Part shown: one piece after another, positions 38,998 to 41,030 of the stretch
Layout of the letters: every line of letters starts with the position of its first letter
Numbering within the stretch: the first letter of the stretch is position 1
DNA from: a virus
Strand: one strand, 5' to 3'
Virus record (IMG/VR): IMGVR_UViG_3300032085_001587
Span: 1 to 41,030 of that record
DNA: 41,030 nt
The notes under the pieces: model-generated
What the model saw: the letters and a program-made list of their open reading frames with translations, nothing else
Told to the model about the DNA's origin: nothing
Database searches by the model: none
Program-made: the position numbers and the translations under genes

Positions 38998-41030
38998 CTA
39001 TACCGCCATAAGGTTAAAAATTGAACTGGTCAATTGTGGAGATGAGTTATTCCTATCTGTTGATGAGAATGATGCTGCGGCAGCTCGACCACCACTTGCA
39101 CTTGCAATTTCATCACCACCAGCACCTTCACCACCTACCGGCAATGTCGCAGAAGCCTGATTACCAGGTGGTCTTGGTGGTTCTTGTTTTTGTACTGGTT
39201 CAATTTTTGGCCCAACACTGGGAAGAACTCCCCTCAAAATTTTGTTTATCATCTCTTGAGTTGCCGGTCCCGCATTACCACTCTTCGCTTCCAGCAAGAG
39301 ACTACGAAGTTTTGGGTCATCGATTGCACCAATCTCAAGAAGAGTGCCACCACCAGCAGTAACACCTTTTGAGGAAGGTTTAAAACTTTCACTATACCTA
39401 CCAAACTCTTTCATCAAAGAACGATCAGTAGCGGATTCATTTGCCGATGGCAAAACACCTGCCTTACCAAATCCTCTTGCATCAGCGTGAATATCAACAT
39501 ATTGATGTCCTTCAGTACTCTCAACTTCTTGGGGTACTTTTCTCAACCCATCCCAACTATAAATGTCTCTGAAACCAATCTTATCAGTTAGTCCCCTTGC
39601 CTCCACTTCTTTTTTCAGGTTGTCTACAACAAATCTCGAAAGTTGTGATTCTGTCACACCAGTTGCATTAGCTGGAGTATTAAGACCTGAAGAACCGTCA
39701 TCTGCAGTACCTTGGACAGGTCTACCATCTGTACCCAACATACTACCCGGTCGATTAGGATCCTCAGCATGACCTGCACCAAAAATAATTTTTTTCACAC
39801 TACCATCAGAAGAAGGCATCATTGGTGTCTGTGGTGTGGATGTTGGAGTTACTTTTACATTATCGGCACTTTTATTAAGAGTGTCTTTTATCTCATCTGG
39901 GATAAACTTTGCGATTCTAGGATCTTTAAGTAACTCATTAAAATCAATATCACCAATTAGTTTCTGTTCTATTTTAACACTTTGTTCTTTATTGATAGAA
40001 AAAGTTTTTTCTTGTTTTTCCAAGTCCTTGACAAATTTTTCCTGTCTTTCAATTTTGTCTGCAGAAGCACCGGAAGATCTTAATCGTTCAAGTTCTGCAT
40101 TCCCTTTTTTCAAATTTAATTGGATTCTATACAAATCATCATTAACAGACTTGGTAATTCTTATTCTCTTTTGTAATTCCTTAAGTTTTTCAAGTTGGTC
40201 TTCTAAAAATTCTCTTTTCTCACCTTCACTATATGGTTTTGCCCAATCAGGAAGTCCAAAAATATTTGTTCTTTTATCTGTTTGTTGTAATAACAGACTC
40301 AAATTTTGACGAAGACTTTCTACTGATTTGTCACTATACCTTACTCCATCTTCTGTTTCCTTTTGACCACCACCTCTCTGTCTGTTAATGAGATCCTGAA
40401 GTGCCTTTCCTCCTTCTTGACCTCCCTTCCAAAGCAATAATGCAGCAACAATAGGTGCAAGTATAGGTGCCATTGCAGAAAGTACACCAAACAATCCAGT
40501 TACCAAAGGAGTAAACAATGTTAAGAAACCAAGTATCTGTCCACCAATACCAATTCCAACTATTGCGGCAATACCAATAAGAATTTTATCTAGATTGTCC
40601 GTAATAAATGTAACTACATTCTGTATTTTCTTTTGATTTTCTGGGTTTTGGATCCAGTCAAGCATTTTTAATACAAAACCACCAGCCAAGATATTTCCAA
40701 AGAATCTCTTGATCATATCAAGGAAACCCATCTTTGGAGGTTTGAATCCTTTTAGAGCCTTAGTTGCCTCTTTCTTTGCACTCTTTTCAGACTTCTCTTC
40801 TTCTGCCTTTTGATCAGCCTTTCTTGCAGTCTTTGCTTCTTGTTCAGACTCTTTCTTTTCTTCACCTAGTATATCAGCAAGAAGACTATCAATACCAACC
40901 AGAGTTTGATTGATATTTTCAAAAGAGTCAGTAACTGCTTTACCTTTCGTCTCTATTTTATTTGATTCACTTTCTTTAGAACCACTTAGAAGTTTTTGAG
41001 TGTTAACTGCAGACTTGTTATATTTTCTAC
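38998..41030 (-). CDS. tail/hub protein with amidase_3-like domain, 5' end beyond window
   Basis: The frame is open to the window's right edge: 676 residues are visible, and it continues past 41030. The first internal Met (40731, MGFLDMIKRFF) is not the true start. Lys/Glu-rich N-terminus, then IKRFFGNILAGGFVLKMLDWIQNP, helix-rich 40700-40440 and a coiled-coil-like region. A C-terminal amidase_3-like domain has IIFGAGHAEDP (zinc His at 39769-39771), YVDIHADARGFGKAG (His at 39487-39489) and TLLEIGAIDDP (Glu at 39334-39336), the order expected for N-acetylmuramoyl-L-alanine amidases. It would cut the peptide-glycan bond in host peptidoglycan. The IK-x-FF-x-NIL-x-GG segment is shared with the downstream gene. 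Confidence 0.75.
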   Translation of the reverse strand, partial: RKYNKSAVNTQKLLSGSKESESNKIETKGKAVTDSFENINQTLVGIDSLLADILGEEKKESEQEAKTARKADQKAEEEKSEKSAKKEATKALKGFKPPKMGFLDMIKRFFGNILAGGFVLKMLDWIQNPENQKKIQNVVTFITDNLDKILIGIAAIVGIGIGGQILGFLTLFTPLVTGLFGVLSAMAPILAPIVAALLLWKGGQEGGKALQDLINRQRGGGQKETEDGVRYSDKSVESLRQNLSLLLQQTDKRTNIFGLPDWAKPYSEGEKREFLEDQLEKLKELQKRIRITKSVNDDLYRIQLNLKKGNAELERLRSSGASADKIERQEKFVKDLEKQEKTFSINKEQSVKIEQKLIGDIDFNELLKDPRIAKFIPDEIKDTLNKSADNVKVTPTSTPQTPMMPSSDGSVKKIIFGAGHAEDPNRPGSMLGTDGRPVQGTADDGSSGLNTPANATGVTESQLSRFVVDNLKKEVEARGLTDKIGFRDIYSWDGLRKVPQEVESTEGHQYVDIHADARGFGKAGVLPSANESATDRSLMKEFGRYSESFKPSSKGVTAGGGTLLEIGAIDDPKLRSLLLEAKSGNAGPATQEMINKILRGVLPSVGPKIEPVQKQEPPRPPGNQASATLPVGGEGAGGDEIASASGGRAAAASFSSTDRNNSSPQLTSSIFNLMAV

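Noticed and set aside
39836-40309. 157-residue plus-strand frame with hydrophobic runs
   Set aside because: Antisense to the amidase-bearing tail gene; the Leu/Ser/Phe content mirrors Lys/Glu codons.
38998-40731. Start of the amidase-bearing protein at 40731
   Set aside because: The frame stays open to the edge at 41030, with coding-like Lys/Glu-rich sequence, so this Met is internal.

Overview
The window reads as part of the genome of a marine T4-like myovirus, most likely a cyanophage of Prochlorococcus or Synechococcus. The evidence is tightly packed genes with ATGA/TAATG overlaps, AT-rich sequence, very large repetitive virion proteins, a gp5-like baseplate OB-fold protein, T4-type late promoter boxes (ATAAATA), a PKHD-type 2-oxoglutarate oxygenase, a glutaredoxin and a CP12-like carbon-metabolism regulator. 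All identifications come from motifs read by eye; no database was searched. Nearly everything is on the minus strand, so transcription runs from high to low coordinates. One gene (21136-21456) is on the plus strand.

Layout from right to left, in transcription order. (1) 41030-30655 is a tail/baseplate-hub operon with almost no spacers. It holds two related hub/tail proteins carrying three predicted peptidoglycan-hydrolase domains (amidase_3-like, lysozyme/SLT-like, M23-like), a hub protein, a gp5-like OB-fold protein without a visible lysozyme domain, a small structural protein, and three tandem paralogs sharing a C-terminal domain. (2) 30643-29614 is a small unit of four short genes with its own sigma70-like promoter and an intrinsic terminator. 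One of these genes looks frameshifted. (3) 29578-29033 is a GIY-YIG homing endonuclease. (4) 29006-9142 is a run of giant virion proteins of 1629, 872, 1267, 115 and 2586 residues. The last has about 100 copies of a 17-residue repeat and ends in a self-cleaving S74 chaperone. The plus-strand gene sits inside this run beside divergent late promoters. (5) 9101-5255 is a surface-chemistry cassette: sulfotransferase, DUF7936-type protein, GT9-like glycosyltransferase and NodU/CmcH-type carbamoyltransferase. (6) 5251-4569 has a frameshifted glutaredoxin followed by about 450 bp of broken reading frames. (7) 4486-25 is an early-type region of small genes, two of them HExxH proteins, one CP12-like and one oxygenase, punctuated by sigma70-like promoters with exact 17-bp spacers.

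The two halves suggest two programmes. Host-type promoters drive the small accessory genes on the left and the four-gene unit at 30 kb. ATAAATA late boxes, often overlapping the stop codon of the gene before, drive the virion genes and the homing endonuclease. The most unusual parts are the 2586-residue repeat fibre with a 618-bp near-perfect internal duplication, its neighbouring sugar/sulfate/carbamoyl-transfer enzymes, and the three-hydrolase hub pair. Single-base frameshifts in the glutaredoxin and in the 30.3-kb small gene may be real decay or consensus errors.
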